From Endoconidiophora laricicola (Eukaryota > Ascomycota > Sordariomycetes > Microascales > Ceratocystidaceae): a stretch of 64,000 nt of DNA. The position numbers were made by a program, and so were the translations under genes. Below, one piece after another: positions 22,581 through 34,737 of this stretch. Within the stretch, counting starts at the first letter, position 1. The number at the start of each line of letters is the position of its first letter. The notes under the pieces are model-generated. The model had not been told where the DNA came from and did no database searches. It was given only the letters and a program-made list of their open reading frames with translations. The stretch spans positions 62,001-126,000 of the forward strand of contig LXGT01000024.1 in the NCBI GenBank assembly GCA_001640655.1, in the 5' to 3' direction.

Positions 22581-25083
22581 TCATCCAATATATGGCACAT
22601 GGGATCAAAGGCTTGATGATAGCATGGAGAGATGAAGGAGATAGAAGATGAAATAGAGAGGGGAAGAGTTTTTTTCCTTCTCAAGGCAAGAGAGTAAAAG
22701 CTATTGAGTCAGCCTTATCTAGAGATAGCCTACTATGGAAGGTAGTTATATGAGGCTAAACAGAAGATCGTGAGCCATATGTTATAAAGTATTCTACTGG
22801 TGATTACTGCCTACAAGGCAAATAATACTATAAACTCTTATATACTATTTTAGCCTACTATATTTTTGATAAATATATAATGTTCTTTATTACAATTAGT
22901 GCACTTAATATTGTTAGCAGATATATATAGTATTATAAAAGTTCACAGCTTATCGTTTCCAAAAAGTATTGCTACCTATTTTTACCATTACAGTAAACCT
23001 GACAAGTTAACCTATCTTTGTAGCACAAAGATTTTTCTGCAGACTATGTAATGATCATATCTAGCTTAGCCATAGTAGTCGGAGTATTATTTGTACATTG
23101 ACCAAAGCTTGGTTTCTTTACAAGGTTGAAAAGCACGTCTCTGTAAATATTGTTAGTTGCAGGAAGCTCAAAGTGATAACCCCAGAACCCTGGTTGATTC
23201 TTGACTTTTGCTAGCTGAGATTAATCATGACTGTCAAGCGGAGTATCATGCATGGTACAATTCATGTAGTAGATTGTGCCAACTTGACATGAGATAACGG
23301 CTAAGCTGTCAACGCAAATGGTGACTGGAAGTTAAGGATTTGAGAGCTAAGAAGGAATCTAATTATAAGGAGATGAGTGGCGATTATGTTGTTAGTTTGA
23401 TCGTCACAGGTTATCTAGGCGATGTATTTTTTTGCTAGCCCCAAGTTGGGATGATGTTACTTACTCTGTGAAGATATGTTGTTTTGAGAAGCCTAACCCT
23501 AGTTTGCACTTCACTAGCCCTTGAACGCTACTATACCCGGGAATAATTAGGTGGGACATGCGATTACTCATCAGTTACAGTGTATAGTTAAATATGTATA
23601 TATAATAAATACTCAATGAGATCATAATGATAACCCATTTTGATGATGATGATGATTTTGATGCATGCAGGTAGTTGTTTTGGCTAGAAAATTAGAACAT
23701 GGATGAAGAAGCAATACTACTATCTAGCTCCATTGCTTGCTTGCTTGATTGATGTTATATATTATTCTGCCTTTGCGCGGTTCAGGGTCCGCATTAGGCA
23801 AAGCGAAACGGGAAGGAAAGGGAACAAGCAAAATGATACCCCGCAGTGGGGCTAGAACTACACTGCTACTGATGCAAAGTCGGCCACTATTGAACAAATT
23901 AGCCCGATTGAGAAGCAACTATTAGTAGCCAATTACAGCGCCGCCACAGCACGCAATATGCAGCTATTCCCATCACGGTAGTATAGCCAAGACAAGAAGA
24001 ATGTAAAAAGAGACAGAGTAATCAATATATTGGAAAAGAAGTCGCGAGATGGCGCGGTGGATCTCGCGATGGTGCTAGAATTTGAATTTTGTCTGCAGCT
24101 AGCCGCTGGTCGCTTTGAAGAGGGAAACACTTGCTAGTTGATGTTTGCTTATTGTTGAGGCAGTACAACAATATATAAGTAGTCGTTGACTGATGCTTCT
24201 GCATGCTGTATACTACGAATCTTATAACTCGGTTAGCCACTTACACGAGCGCCGCAACTATAGCATAGCTAACGTCACCTACGAGGTAATGCTGAAGACG
24301 CGAAAAACAGCAGAAACAGCTACTGCAACAAGAATGAGAGAACGCTGCGCACACCAGATTGCTACTTCGCATTTGGCATCAATGACAGCTACCATTTAGC
24401 TAGGATGAAGCATCATCACAAGATGTAAGAAACCCCCGCTTGTAGTTATTGTAAATTGACATGGTGGGCTGACGCCATTTTAACTAAAGAGCTTCTTCGT
24501 GATGTAGCACCCCTTGGATTTCATCCTCTAGCTAGGGGGCCATTCCGATATTCGCTTCTTGTTACTGTCAGTCTCCAATGTTTCTTACAGCTTTCGACCC
24601 ATGAAGGGAAAGCAAGGTTGTTAGGTAGCCTCAGTAAGCAAGGACGCCGAGCACGCAATGACCGACCGGTGCTGGAAAACAGCTGACGTCTCCACAATTA
24701 TACGTATAATCAAGGTACCTCCAATACAGCGCTACCAGCAAAAATATACTTACGGCTTTGTTTTGAGTCGATCAGCAGAATCTAGCACGCCTTTCTTTAC
24801 AAAGCTTCGATTTGAGTCTTCGCCGTCCAGTCCCCACGACAAGGCAAACATGTCGTAGCCTAGTTTCCTAGGTGCTACAGACGGCAGCTAGCCCAATTTC
24901 TAAGCGTTTCTTAGCTGTTCTAGCCGATTATCTTGTTTAGTGGTGCCGTTATATATAAAGTTAATCTTCCCCTCTTTCTACCGGATGCCAAACCTTTTCC
25001 CTTACTTCCATAACCCACACTACATTCCATCTTTTTCTTCTAATCAATCTTTAATTTTCAAACACCACAAAACATCATCTATC
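22581..25083. other. 2.5 kb intergenic region between divergently oriented genes
   Basis: No convincing gene. It contains a short (GAT)5 microsatellite at about 23642-23656 and TTGC repeats near 23735. The segment from about 24850 to 25083 is the promoter of the peroxiredoxin gene. Confidence 0.45.
24950..24960 (+). promoter_or_regulatory. TATA box of the peroxiredoxin gene
   Basis: TATATATAAAG lies about 124 bp upstream of the ATG at 25084 and is followed by a pyrimidine-rich leader. Position and sequence fit a fungal TATA element; no transcript data. Confidence 0.55.
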
Positions 25084-25932
25084 ATGTCGTATGTCAACAT
25101 CCTCTTAAATCCTGCACGAATAGCACGCTCAATCCATTTTGCTCTCTACTTACCATGCATGCTTTCACTCTGCCAAGCACCACGATGCTAATTATTCAAC
25201 CGTAGTCTCCGTCTCGGTCACACTGCTCCTAACTTCCAGGCTGATACAACTGCCGGCCCCATCACGTTCCATGACTTCATCGGCGACAATTGGGTCATTC
25301 TGTTCTCCCACCCTGAGGACTACACCCCCGTTTGTACCACTGAGCTGGGTGCTTTCGCTAAGCTGGAGCCTGAGTTCACCAAGCGTGGTGTCAAGTTGAT
25401 TGGTCTTTCTGCCAATACCTTGGGCTCCCACGAGGGCTGGATTAAGGACATTAACGAAGTCACTGGCTCTGATGTCAAGTTTCCCATCATTGCCGACAAG
25501 GAGCGCAAGGTTGCTCTTCTGTACGACATGTAAGTTAAAGCTCAGACTCCTGCGTCTAATTAAAGAGTGTTACATGTACTAACTAATACTCGCAGGATCG
25601 ATGAGCAGGACGCTACCAACGTTGACTCAAAGGGCGTTGCCTTCACCATCCGCTCCGTCTTCGTCATTGACCCCAAGAAATCCATCCGCACCATCCTGTC
25701 CTACCCCGCCTCGACCGGCCGCAACACAGCCGAGGTTCTGCGTATTGTCGACTCTCTGCAGACCGGTGACAAGTACCGCATCACCACTCCCATCAACTGG
25801 GTCCCTGGCGAGGATGTCATTGTTCACCCCGGTGTCAAGAACGAGGAGGCCAAGACCCTGTTCCCCGAGTTCCGCATTGTTAAGCCTTACTTGCGCTTCA
25901 CTCCCCTTCCTAAGGAGAAGATTAACGCTTAA
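25084..25932 (+). CDS. 1-Cys peroxiredoxin (Prx6/Prx1 type)
   Basis: Three exons: 25084-25088 (only ATGTC), 25206-25529 and 25596-25932, giving 221 residues, the usual length for Prx6-type enzymes. Introns are GTATGT...CGTAG and GTAAGT...CGCAG. The protein starts MSLRLGHTAPNFQADTTAGP. The active-site loop is HPEDYTPVCTTELG with the peroxidatic Cys at residue 45 and Thr at 42. GLSANTLGSHEGWIKDI and TIRSVFVIDPKK (with the conserved Arg) follow, then the Prx6-type C-terminal domain with PINWVPGEDVIVHPGVKNEE and the usual LRFTPLP ending. These enzymes reduce hydrogen peroxide and organic hydroperoxides using a single catalytic Cys resolved by an external thiol. This model has no mitochondrial presequence, so a cytosolic location is more likely, although yeast Prx1 is mitochondrial. 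The five-base first exon is odd but strongly supported by the frame. Confidence 0.95.
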
Positions 25933-27913
25933 ATGTGCTTGCCCTTCGTACATGAAGCTACTTGCTAGTGCAACTTATGCTAAAAATGCACGAACATCGC
26001 TAAATTGATACCACAACTGACATGGAGGGCCCATAATCCCGATCCATGCGAATGCTAAGCCAGCTACCAGTCTGGCCAGTGTACCACCACAAATAAAGAT
26101 TTTGTTTCCGTCTCTGTTACGAATAATGCAGCCACAATGTCTCCCAAAGATGGAGCGCAGGTTGGGGTTAAGACATCTGAAAGAAAAGTTCTTGCCCAGT
26201 TGATGAGGAATAAAGATGTCCATATCATGTTTAGCGGCTTTGCTAGCTAGGATTGCTTTCACCATTTAATACGAAGACTTTAACTCCTCACTCTAAGTGC
26301 TACCTTTTCAAGATGCGACCTTATCATGACACAGGACATGCATGTTGAGTATGTGATGTTACTTCACGTCGTTCGAAACAAAGATATAAAAGCTACCCCA
26401 ACCATGCATTGTCTACTAGGCAAGCCTTGCTATTCGCTATCTACCAAACCGCCAAATGGCATTGCTTTCAATGTATCCAATATTTCGTCTGTGCGAACCA
26501 TGAGTATTCGTATATCATGTTTCGTTGAAAATGGGTATCTTGTGAACAAAACATACACCCCATGATCTGATCGCGAGTTCACAGTGCATGCTGCATCTGG
26601 TCTGGCTCCTTGCATAAGCGGCTTGTATGTTTATAGATAGATATAGTGGGTACTAACAAGTACCGACTAAAAACTCGCCAAATCGCCAAATGGTGACATT
26701 TCGTGTTTCACTTCCTACAAACCAAAAAAATCACAATGCCATAATCTTAAATAATGTCGAAAAAAGCAAGAATAAAGCCCCCATAAGCAAAGCTGGGTTA
26801 CTATGGCACGACTAATCGGCATTCCTTACCAGCAAATAGTGCTGCAGGAAGGCGTGCTAATCAACAGTATCATGGGAATCGTCAAATGATACGACACAGC
26901 GTAAAGGCTGTTCAGAAACATGCTTAGGCTAAATATTACCACGTTGCAAGACAATTCTCATTCGAACTGTCAAGAACGAACCTTTCACTCAAATCGTCCA
27001 ACGAATGCCTACTCGTTACTCTCCGTAAACGATCAATAAGTATCTCCCCATCGAGAGCTTTTTCCATCCTGGGGCCCTTGAACGACCACTTCTTACCGTG
27101 TAACATGTTCAACAACAGTTAGCATCTGCGAGTATGCATATTGACAAGCCACTGTCTTCCTAGTGTCACCGAATCTTTAGAGATGAATCTACCATCGCGC
27201 CTGACGATGGATATATCACAGAGTGGGTTCTCCATAGAAAGGTACATCTATATTGAATTCAAACATCTTGACAACAACTTATAATTGAAGGAAAAGGAGT
27301 ACAATTTGACACTGTCTAAATATATATCAAACGTACATGTCACTCTCAAAAGTTATGGTCAGCTAATTCTTACATATATGCACTTCAATCACAGCTCTCT
27401 ACGGCAATGCGAACTCAGCAGGAGGAGTTACCGACGCCGTTATTCTCGATTGCTTGCAAGGAACCCTTCCAACCATGTAATTTTCAATAAACTTATTCAG
27501 TTTCTGGAACTAAGAAGACTTTCAATCATGGTATGACCAGCTAGTGTTTTCGTTGAAGATATCATATCAACACATACCGCGTGGATTGCACAGACGTGGC
27601 TGTGAGAATTCGATGTGAAAATGGTGTTGAGTTTGCGTTCTGGCCCCTTATTTACCAGGCCTTAATCCTATTTAAAAAAAACCCGTATACTCAATCTGCA
27701 CGAAATATCAAATTGACAAGCCAGGACTATTCAGTCTAGATGCAACCTATGCTCAAGCAGAAGGCCAGCATTACTGCCTTTACCGATTCTACTACCTATC
27801 ACCATGCTGTTGCTATTTTAGCCTGCATTTGAACGTTGAAGATAATCAGTTGCTATATTATTCCTTGCAAGTTCGCGGGAGATATTTACCTGGTAGGAAC
27901 ATCACAGACGGAA

Positions 27914-28240
27914 ATGAACGAGATCCACAGATTTTTCCATGATTGGAAAGGCTTTGACCGCTTCTCGTTTGAACCAATCTGTGGTAAAATACGATGGGCT
28001 CCTAGCCATACTAACATAGTCAAGAACGGAGGGGTTGACACACTCATCAAGCTCGGGTGCACTAGCACTGAGGACTTACTGGAGATCAAAAATACTATGT
28101 CCCTCGCACAGGCTATAAGATGTAGGAAAGCAGAACTTAATAGCAAATTCAAGGCCTGGCTGCTCGATACGAAGCCACGACCGCACCTGACGCAACAATT
28201 CAAGATTCTGTCAGTGTATAAATTTGAGTGGCTAGGCTAG
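27914..28240 (+). CDS. Unrecognised ORF, about 108 codons, possible gene remnant
   Basis: Open from the first in-frame ATG at 27914 to TAG at 28240; the frame itself is open from about 27836. The product has balanced, protein-like composition (for example NEIHRFFHDWKGFDRFSFEP and KNTMSLAQAIRCRKAELNSK), unlike the low-complexity frames around it. A segment VDTLIKLGCTSTED faintly resembles the start of T5orf172/GIY-YIG-type domains (IKIGxT), but too weakly to assign. It could be an exon of a multi-exon gene, a degenerate gene or chance. It is followed at once by two GC-rich hairpins. Confidence 0.3.
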   Translation: MNEIHRFFHDWKGFDRFSFEPICGKIRWAPSHTNIVKNGGVDTLIKLGCTSTEDLLEIKNTMSLAQAIRCRKAELNSKFKAWLLDTKPRPHLTQQFKILSVYKFEWLG

Positions 28241-28252
28241 ATGGCTAGCATC

Positions 28253-28288
28253 GCCCGTAACGGGCCGGACCCTTACCGCAAGGTCCGG
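28253..28288. repeat. Two adjacent GC-rich hairpins
   Basis: First hairpin: GCCCG-TAA-CGGGC at 28253-28265. Second: CCGGACC at 28265-28271 pairs with GGTCCGG at 28282-28288, and TT/AA extends the stem past one bulged C, leaving a loop of about five bases (ACCGC). The pair begins 12 bp after a stop codon, in otherwise AT-rich DNA. Function unknown. Confidence 0.65.
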
Positions 28289-28902
28289 ACACGGTGACTT
28301 TGCAGCTTACTATACTCGCTTTAAGCTACAGAACGCCTCCTCAGAGTGCCATTTCTTCGGGCACCCCAAGGAACCACTCCACCCAAGGACTTGCGCCAGC
28401 AATATACGGAGTTTAACACCAAGGCTTGTCAAGAAACTACTCTTGATGAACAGTTCCTGCAAGTTCTTGGCTGAAACACTACAAACTAAGTGGCAAGAGT
28501 ACCACTGGTAGAGGCGAAGACAAGGCGGAAGAGAGAGCGGATGCGGTTGAAGGAGGACAGCCATGAACAGAGATATGAGGAGTCTGGGTTTTCTTTTTTA
28601 AATATTAGTTTTGATTTTCCTATTGGGCCTTTTAGTAGCTAGATCGGAGCTAGTTTTGGTGTTTTTTTTTTGGTTTCTGTTTGTTTTGGCTTCTTGTTTC
28701 AATTTTTTTTTTTGCGTTGTGCTACTAACCTTGGATGCAAGCTCAATACAAATTTGAAGTTTACTTTGTTGCGGTTTTCATAGGTCTAGGTTCTGAAAAG
28801 ATAATCGAGCTTCTTTCTACTCTAAGGGGTGAGCCCTAGCAAAAGGCTTTAAAGCTCCGTCTAGTAATCTATCTGACGTAGTTTGATTGCGTAGCAATGT
28901 AG

Positions 28903-28922
28903 GTAGACGTTAAATATATATA
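28903..28922 (+). repeat. 20-bp motif, copy 1 of 2
   Basis: GTAGACGTTAAATATATATA. The second copy at 29382-29401 differs by one A-to-G change. Half the motif is simple AT sequence, so only the GTAGACGTTAA part is informative. Confidence 0.5.
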
Positions 28923-29381
28923 CATATATCATTCCACCTCCACATAGGATTCCTCTCTTNAGCAGTCCGGACACACTAGACCAAGCTCGACAGTCGACAC
29001 CATCGCCTTGACTAAGAGTGTCGGTCCTATCAATATTCACACGGCTACCCTATTCGTCTGGGTTTTTTCTTACTATCTTCGAACTGGTTTTTCCCTGGTG
29101 CCTCTTTGTGAGGGTATAACTGCGGTGATGGGTGATGGTGGCTAATGTATAGCTATAGATGTGGCTAATATGTGGCTTTGCTGTTGGATCACGCAACGCT
29201 TTTTTTCCTTTTTTCGATTGGGTTGTTTTGTTTTGTGCTAGCCAAGTGGACGAATATAACAAGTCTTAGGACTTGGGAGACATATCGAGTTTCTTATACT
29301 AGAAGCTTGGGTAGCTAGCTTGCGGGTAGCCATGATTTCTGTCCGGTAGCCATCCGGCGTCGCATAATCTTCGTGATTCCA

Positions 29382-29401
29382 GTAGACGTTAAGTATATAT
29401 A
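29382..29401 (+). repeat. 20-bp motif, copy 2 of 2
   Basis: GTAGACGTTAAGTATATATA, about 480 bp after copy 1 in the same orientation. Possibly a trace of a decayed element; no longer homology between the flanks was seen. Confidence 0.5.
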
Positions 29402-31224
29402 ATACAGTACAATACAATTTTGCCAAAGCATAGACCTTTGGTATGCAAAAAACTGGGTGCTATCATAAAATGACATGGACTTTTCATTATAACTCATTAC
29501 CCAATTAGATGCTAACTATGATGATCACACATGGCCGACTTGATATCGTGTACCGGCGCAACGCAATGATTGATGAAACTTACTGATTAGTATCCTGATC
29601 GGTATAATCATAGTCTGGTCAAGTAATGAAAAAAAAATGATGTATTTTGAATGGAACAAATGACAGTTGTAGATTCCAGTTGGATCACGATGGTCCATTT
29701 GCATCTTGAAGACTAGGACTATATCATGAATAGTCATGTGGGTTATTCATGGACTGCATGAGATGAGTATCAACAACGTTTTGATCCATTTGATTCATCT
29801 ATGATCGCAATCGCCATTTGTACGTATACCTGAAATTTAACAAAAAAAAAATTCATATTCTAGGTTTACTCTATAGAGTCGCCGCTCTGATGTTTTTTGA
29901 GCAATTTGTTTTATTTCAACGTTGGGAGCTGATTTCCTTAGGTAGAATCCTGGTGTACTCTGTATACTATATGATCTATAGGCTGTATAGCTATAGATCT
30001 TGTTTGTATGTTTTTAATAGGAATTACTGAGTATTTTTCTCTGAAACTAGTTGTAAACTAAGCTGGCTAGAATTATGGTTCGTGTATGTATTATAGAGGA
30101 GATATATGCTGCATCCCCTGAACAATAGACTAGTCCTAAGTACGTACCGTCTGAGGACCAATTTTGGAACAGGTCCCAGCCTCAAAGAAGTGCAAATCAT
30201 CGTTGGGTTGTGTTTTCTTTCGTTTCTTTTATCTTGATGCTTACAAGGAAATGTAGATCGAAGTTTGTAGTAGCAAATTGTAAACCCTATTAGAGCCCTA
30301 AGTAGCATTATCTAACACAAGGCAACGCTCCAAGAGCAGCACTGATGACTTGTGCTTGTATCCGGAATGTTAATTAACAAAACTGTGACCAAGGCATACT
30401 TTCATGTAAATACTGATTTCTCTGAGTTTCTCCAGAACAAGGTATAATGTAGCTAGCCACTCACGGGCTTACCAGCCATAATCGGGTATTTTATTCCTTG
30501 GTCCGCAAGACCATAACCACTAATATCATACCAACTTATTTCCTTTTGTTCCGATTTTTGCTTGAGGCGCAGAAATGGCTTCAAGTAGCTATCGCCATTT
30601 CTCTATCCTTCCCCTGACTAACGGCTGGGATCATCACCACTACAGCAACAGCAAAGTAGGTATATTTGAATGCTCGGAGGTTTGTAGTTTTTGAATTGGT
30701 AGTGCGAGTAGTGCGGTTTGTGACCACCTGACAGCTACTTAGAAGTTCAATGTTGGCACTTGTGCGTCATGCAGAGCCACCGTATTTCTTTGCTCTTCTC
30801 CTTTTCATTCTTTATGCCCGTACTATTCTGTTGCTCTTTTCTTTTCTTCTTCTTTTCTTTTTTTGACGTTTGCATATTTTCGTTTGTGATCCATCCAACA
30901 CATCGTCTTCGCCCAATCACGACCAACACAGCCATTGCATGCAGCCAAGCCTCCACTAACTTGCTAGTGTAGCCTACCGTCGAGTGTACCTGCAGCTTCA
31001 AGCGTGAGGTTTGAGTTTCAGTGTAAGCTCCACATGGCCGCGGCAACCGTGATAATATCGTTTTAATCGGGCGTCTAGAAACGCAGTTTGAAGTTTCCTG
31101 TGATCAGCCGCCCAACAGACCCACTAACAGCAATACGCAGCGGCGGAAACGTGTTGACAGAAATTAGCGAATAAAGTGTTGAAGCTCCGACTATTTTTTT
31201 TTTTTCTTTTTTGGGACTTTCGTC

Positions 31225-34200
31225 ATGTCGATGCGATCTTACACACCGAAACTCGACTGCGAGTTGAATGAACATCGAGAGATTGACTCATCAGAGCAAG
31301 CAGCTGCAAGTCCGACCAAGACGACGAGCGAGCTGATATCTAGCGCCTATCGCGGCTTTCGTTCGAAATTAAACTCGGTTAGCCGCGACGACCCCGCAAA
31401 ATCCCAGCGTTTAGCCGGCAGGCGACCCAGCCTCCTCCAGCTACGAGTAGACTCGATGTCTGCGTTTTCGCATTCTAGCGTTAGCACGGGCACAGCCAGC
31501 AACTCACCCGCAGGTGGCGCTAATGCTGCGTTTCCATTTGGCAGTGGCAATGGCAGTGCCAGCTCCAATTGCCGTGCCAGTACCTTATTAGTAGCTTCCG
31601 CCGTGACTGCTGCTGCTGCTGGTAGTAGTAGCAATATTGTCGCTGCTTCGCCTACATCTGCATCGTTTGTTTCAGCGCCGCTTGTTGCCCCCCCCATCTC
31701 CAACTTGTCAAAACTGCCTCCGTTGCAATCTCAATCTCAATTTCGACTTTCCTCTCACCGCCGCGGCTGCAGCTTGCAAGAGAGTCTCGATAAACCACTG
31801 CCTGAGCCGCCGCAGTTGGTACCATTTATACCGTTGACCCCTATCTCCGACGCGCAAGCCTTTGCATTTGCTTCTGATTATTCGTTGAGAACCACCCACT
31901 ACCATTTCTCTGACGCATCGGCCGCTTCACCCACTCTATCACCATTTTCCAAAACCATACCACGCCGCCAGCCATTTCCGCTTCCGCTATCGCCAGCATC
32001 TTCGTCTGCTACAAACTCACAGAGGAGTCCCTTCGTACGCCCCCGCTCCCGCACCATGGATTCCAACATACCTTCATCTGGCGGTGTGTACAGCCACCAC
32101 GACTCACAGTATGATTCAAGCCAGTCGCATCTTGATACCGAACGATCACGCTACAATGGCCCAAGCCAATCGCCATCCTTCAACCAGCAGCCGCGAACCC
32201 CAAACTCCGGAAACAATGCCACCACTGCCGCCAATGATAGCCAGCCTGCCGCAAACCCTGCTTCTGCACACCTGTCTGGCTTAATGTGTAATGTTCATAA
32301 GACGACAGGCCGCGAGCCCCATCCCCTGGTCGGCGTCACTACTACCATTGTTGGCGATAAGCTATATGTATTTGGTGGCCGCCATGTCTCCCGCAACCGC
32401 CAGGGTCCCTTGACATCGGCTATGTATGAACTAGATCTAATTAGTCGTCACTGGACGAAACTATGTACAATTGGCGATGTCCCAACACCACGATACTTTC
32501 ACTCTATGTCCGCCTTGGGTGATACTAAAATGGTATGCTATGGTGGTATGGCTGCCTTGTCAGGGAACGGCGAAGACCCACCCTCAGTCGTTTCGGATGT
32601 TTACATATATGATATTCCTACAAAGCGTTGGGCATTCATTCCCGTGGCAGAGCCTCCACAAGGTCGTTATGCGCATTGTGCTACAGTCCTGAATTCGTCC
32701 GCCGTGTTCACTTCACACAAGGCGCCGCTTTCAGCTTTGCAACATAACGTATCCTCGGCTGGCAATCCGAACGAAGGCCGCATCGGTATCAATATCGACG
32801 GTACTGGCGGCGCAGAGATGGTTATTCTTGGTGGACAAGATGCTAATAATCAGTATATCGAAGAAATAAGCGTCTTCAACCTACGTAGTCTTAAATGGAC
32901 ATCCACTGAGCGCTTAGGAAAAAGTTGTGGTGCTTACCGTAGTGTAGTTGCCGCGCTACCACCTACTGTAGCCGCTAAGGTTGGCAGAAACCAAAACTCC
33001 CAAAGATTCGATAATTCTCCCAAAGATGCGGCCTCCTCTATGCTGATTTACTCAAACTATAATTTTCTCGATGTCAAATTAGAGCTCCAGATACGAGCGC
33101 CCAATGGCGCCTTGACTGAAAAGAGCATGTCTGGTACACATACACCTCCCGGCCTACGTTTCCCCAACGGTGGCATAATCGACACTCATTTCGTAGTCAG
33201 TGGCACGTATTTAACTTCGTCGAAACAAGAATACGCACTCTGGGCCCTTGATCTTAGAACACTCACGTGGACCCGAATCGATGCCGGCGGAACTGTCTTC
33301 AGCCATGGAAGCTGGAATAAGGGTATTCTCTGGAATAGACGAAATACTTTTGTTATTCTAGGTAACTGTAAGAGAAGTCTTGTTGAGGACTACAATCATC
33401 GTCGTATAAACTTTAGCCACGTTTGCATGGTTGAGCTGGAAGCATTTGGCTTCTACGACAACCCGCGCCATGCATCCCCGATGTCTGGCTTCATCTCAGC
33501 TAGTAGTCCATACACCGCTCCCAGCTTGAGTCTAGCCCGCAAAGCCGGTTACACTGCTGCTGGACGCCACTACTCACGAGTAGCTGATGGCCTGGGTGAG
33601 AAGCTGTTAGGCATGCGAGAGGTGTCTGATATGGACATCTTGTGTATTGAAGGCGAAAAAATACCCATCAGCTCACGGCTTGTCTCCAGACGATGGGGAC
33701 CATACTTTAACCAACTTTTGCGTGAAGGCACTACTACTCAGGATAGTAGTGATGCCCTGACTCTGAAATCTGGTGTATCTGGTGTAACGATGCGGAGTCC
33801 AGCTGTCAACTCTTCCCGTAGTACGGTATCAGAGAGCACGCTGATTTCTACTTCATCAAGCGGCCAACCGCCAAGCACTTCGGCATCTAGTGTTTCCAAC
33901 AGCAGCACAAACTTTGGCCCCGATGAATCAGTTACACACAGCTCCCCGACGCCCCGTACACTCAACCCTACATCTCGGCCGCGCTGCCTCTACCTCCCAC
34001 ACACTTCTCTGACTGTCCGAGCCCTAGTACATTTCCTGTACACGTCGTCTTTGCCACCACCTACTTCTAGCATTAGTACCCCTCAGATCCTGTGCTCACT
34101 TCTTCAAATTGCACGACCGTACAAGGTTGATGGCTTGTTGGAGGCCGTTGTAGCCCGCCTTCACATGGTACTTGATTCCCGTAATGCTGCCGCTGTGTTC

Positions 34201-34670
34201 AACGCTACTGCTATGGCTGCTGGCGGAGGCCGCGGTATTGACGGTTCCTTGAACCCCAACTATAGTGGTTTCAACTCGGAACTTGCTGCGGCTGAAAGTC
34301 TTAATGGCCTTGATACCATGCTCGACCAGATGTCAATGGATCCAGGAGCACCAGAAGCCAACACAGCGCCTGGCGCCCTCCGAATCAATACCGCTGTACA
34401 TAACGGACCCGCATTGCGGCCCAGCCAAGAGAGTCTGAGTGCGACAACGAGCGTATCTGGTTCGGAGTGGAGTTCTGAGCTTGGTGATAGCGATAATGGC
34501 GGGCCGGTAGGCATATCTGGCGAACTTAACGAAATGTGGACGGGTGAACTAAGTAGCGTCATTGGCCTTCAGAAAAGAGGCCTAAGAGGCCTCATGGAGG
34601 GTCGTCGCATGCGAGAACGTACCGGAAACACAGGTAGCATGAGCGTCGGAAACAATGCTATGTACTTTCA

Positions 34671-34701
<31 letters not shown>

Positions 34702-34737
34702 CAAGCCCGTGTCGGCCTTGGAATTGCAGGCCCATGA
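31225..34737 (+). CDS. Kelch-repeat and BTB-domain protein (Ral2-like)
   Basis: A single open frame of 1170 residues starting at the ATG at 31225, which follows a T-rich stretch. Residues 1-350 are disordered and rich in Ser, Pro, Ala and Asn. Kelch motifs start at about 360: LVGVTTTIVGDKLYVFGGRH, then PTPRYFHSMSALGDTKMVCY, PPQGRYAHCATVL, EMVILGGQDANNQYIEEISV, and later ALWALDLRTLTWTRIDAGG with NTFVILGNC. A BTB/POZ-like fold follows at about 798-985, split by a Ser/Thr-rich insertion: VSDMDILCIEGEKIPISSRL, then LYLPHTSLTVRALVHFLYTS and LCSLLQIARPYKVDGLLEAV. The tail includes a run of 12 Gln. This order matches fission yeast Ral2, needed for Ras1 activity in morphology and mating, and its filamentous-fungal relatives. 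The Ras link is family knowledge; a Cul3-adaptor role is also possible for Kelch-BTB proteins. No intron was seen, notable for 3.5 kb. Confidence 0.88.
34669..34704 (+). repeat. CAG/CAA repeat encoding polyglutamine
   Basis: Eight CAG then four CAA codons near the C-terminus of the Kelch-BTB protein (about residues 1149-1160). The mixed CAG/CAA make-up suggests partial stabilisation against length change. Such tracts are usually polymorphic between strains. Confidence 0.9.

Larger units (their letters stand above)
25933..31224. other. 5.3 kb region with no confident gene
   Basis: Mostly AT-rich. It contains one protein-like frame (27914-28240), a pair of GC-rich hairpins (28253-28288), two copies of a 20-bp motif (28903 and 29382) and an ambiguous base at about 28960. 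These may be remains of an old element or gene. From about 30540 on, the plus strand is pyrimidine-rich and probably forms the promoter and leader of the Kelch-BTB gene. A 40-codon upstream frame starting at the ATG near 30574 (MASSSYRHFS) lies there. Confidence 0.45.

Noticed and set aside
25084..25191. Intron-retained peroxiredoxin N-terminus (MSYVNILLNPARIARSIHFA) as a mitochondrial presequence
   Set aside because: It looks amphipathic and basic, but the frame stops inside the intron and no alternative donor joins it to exon 2.
28310..28600. 3' end of a LINE or LTR retrotransposon
   Set aside because: Arg/Glu-rich frames are present, but there is no reverse transcriptase, RNase H, terminal repeat or poly(A) end that I can recognise.
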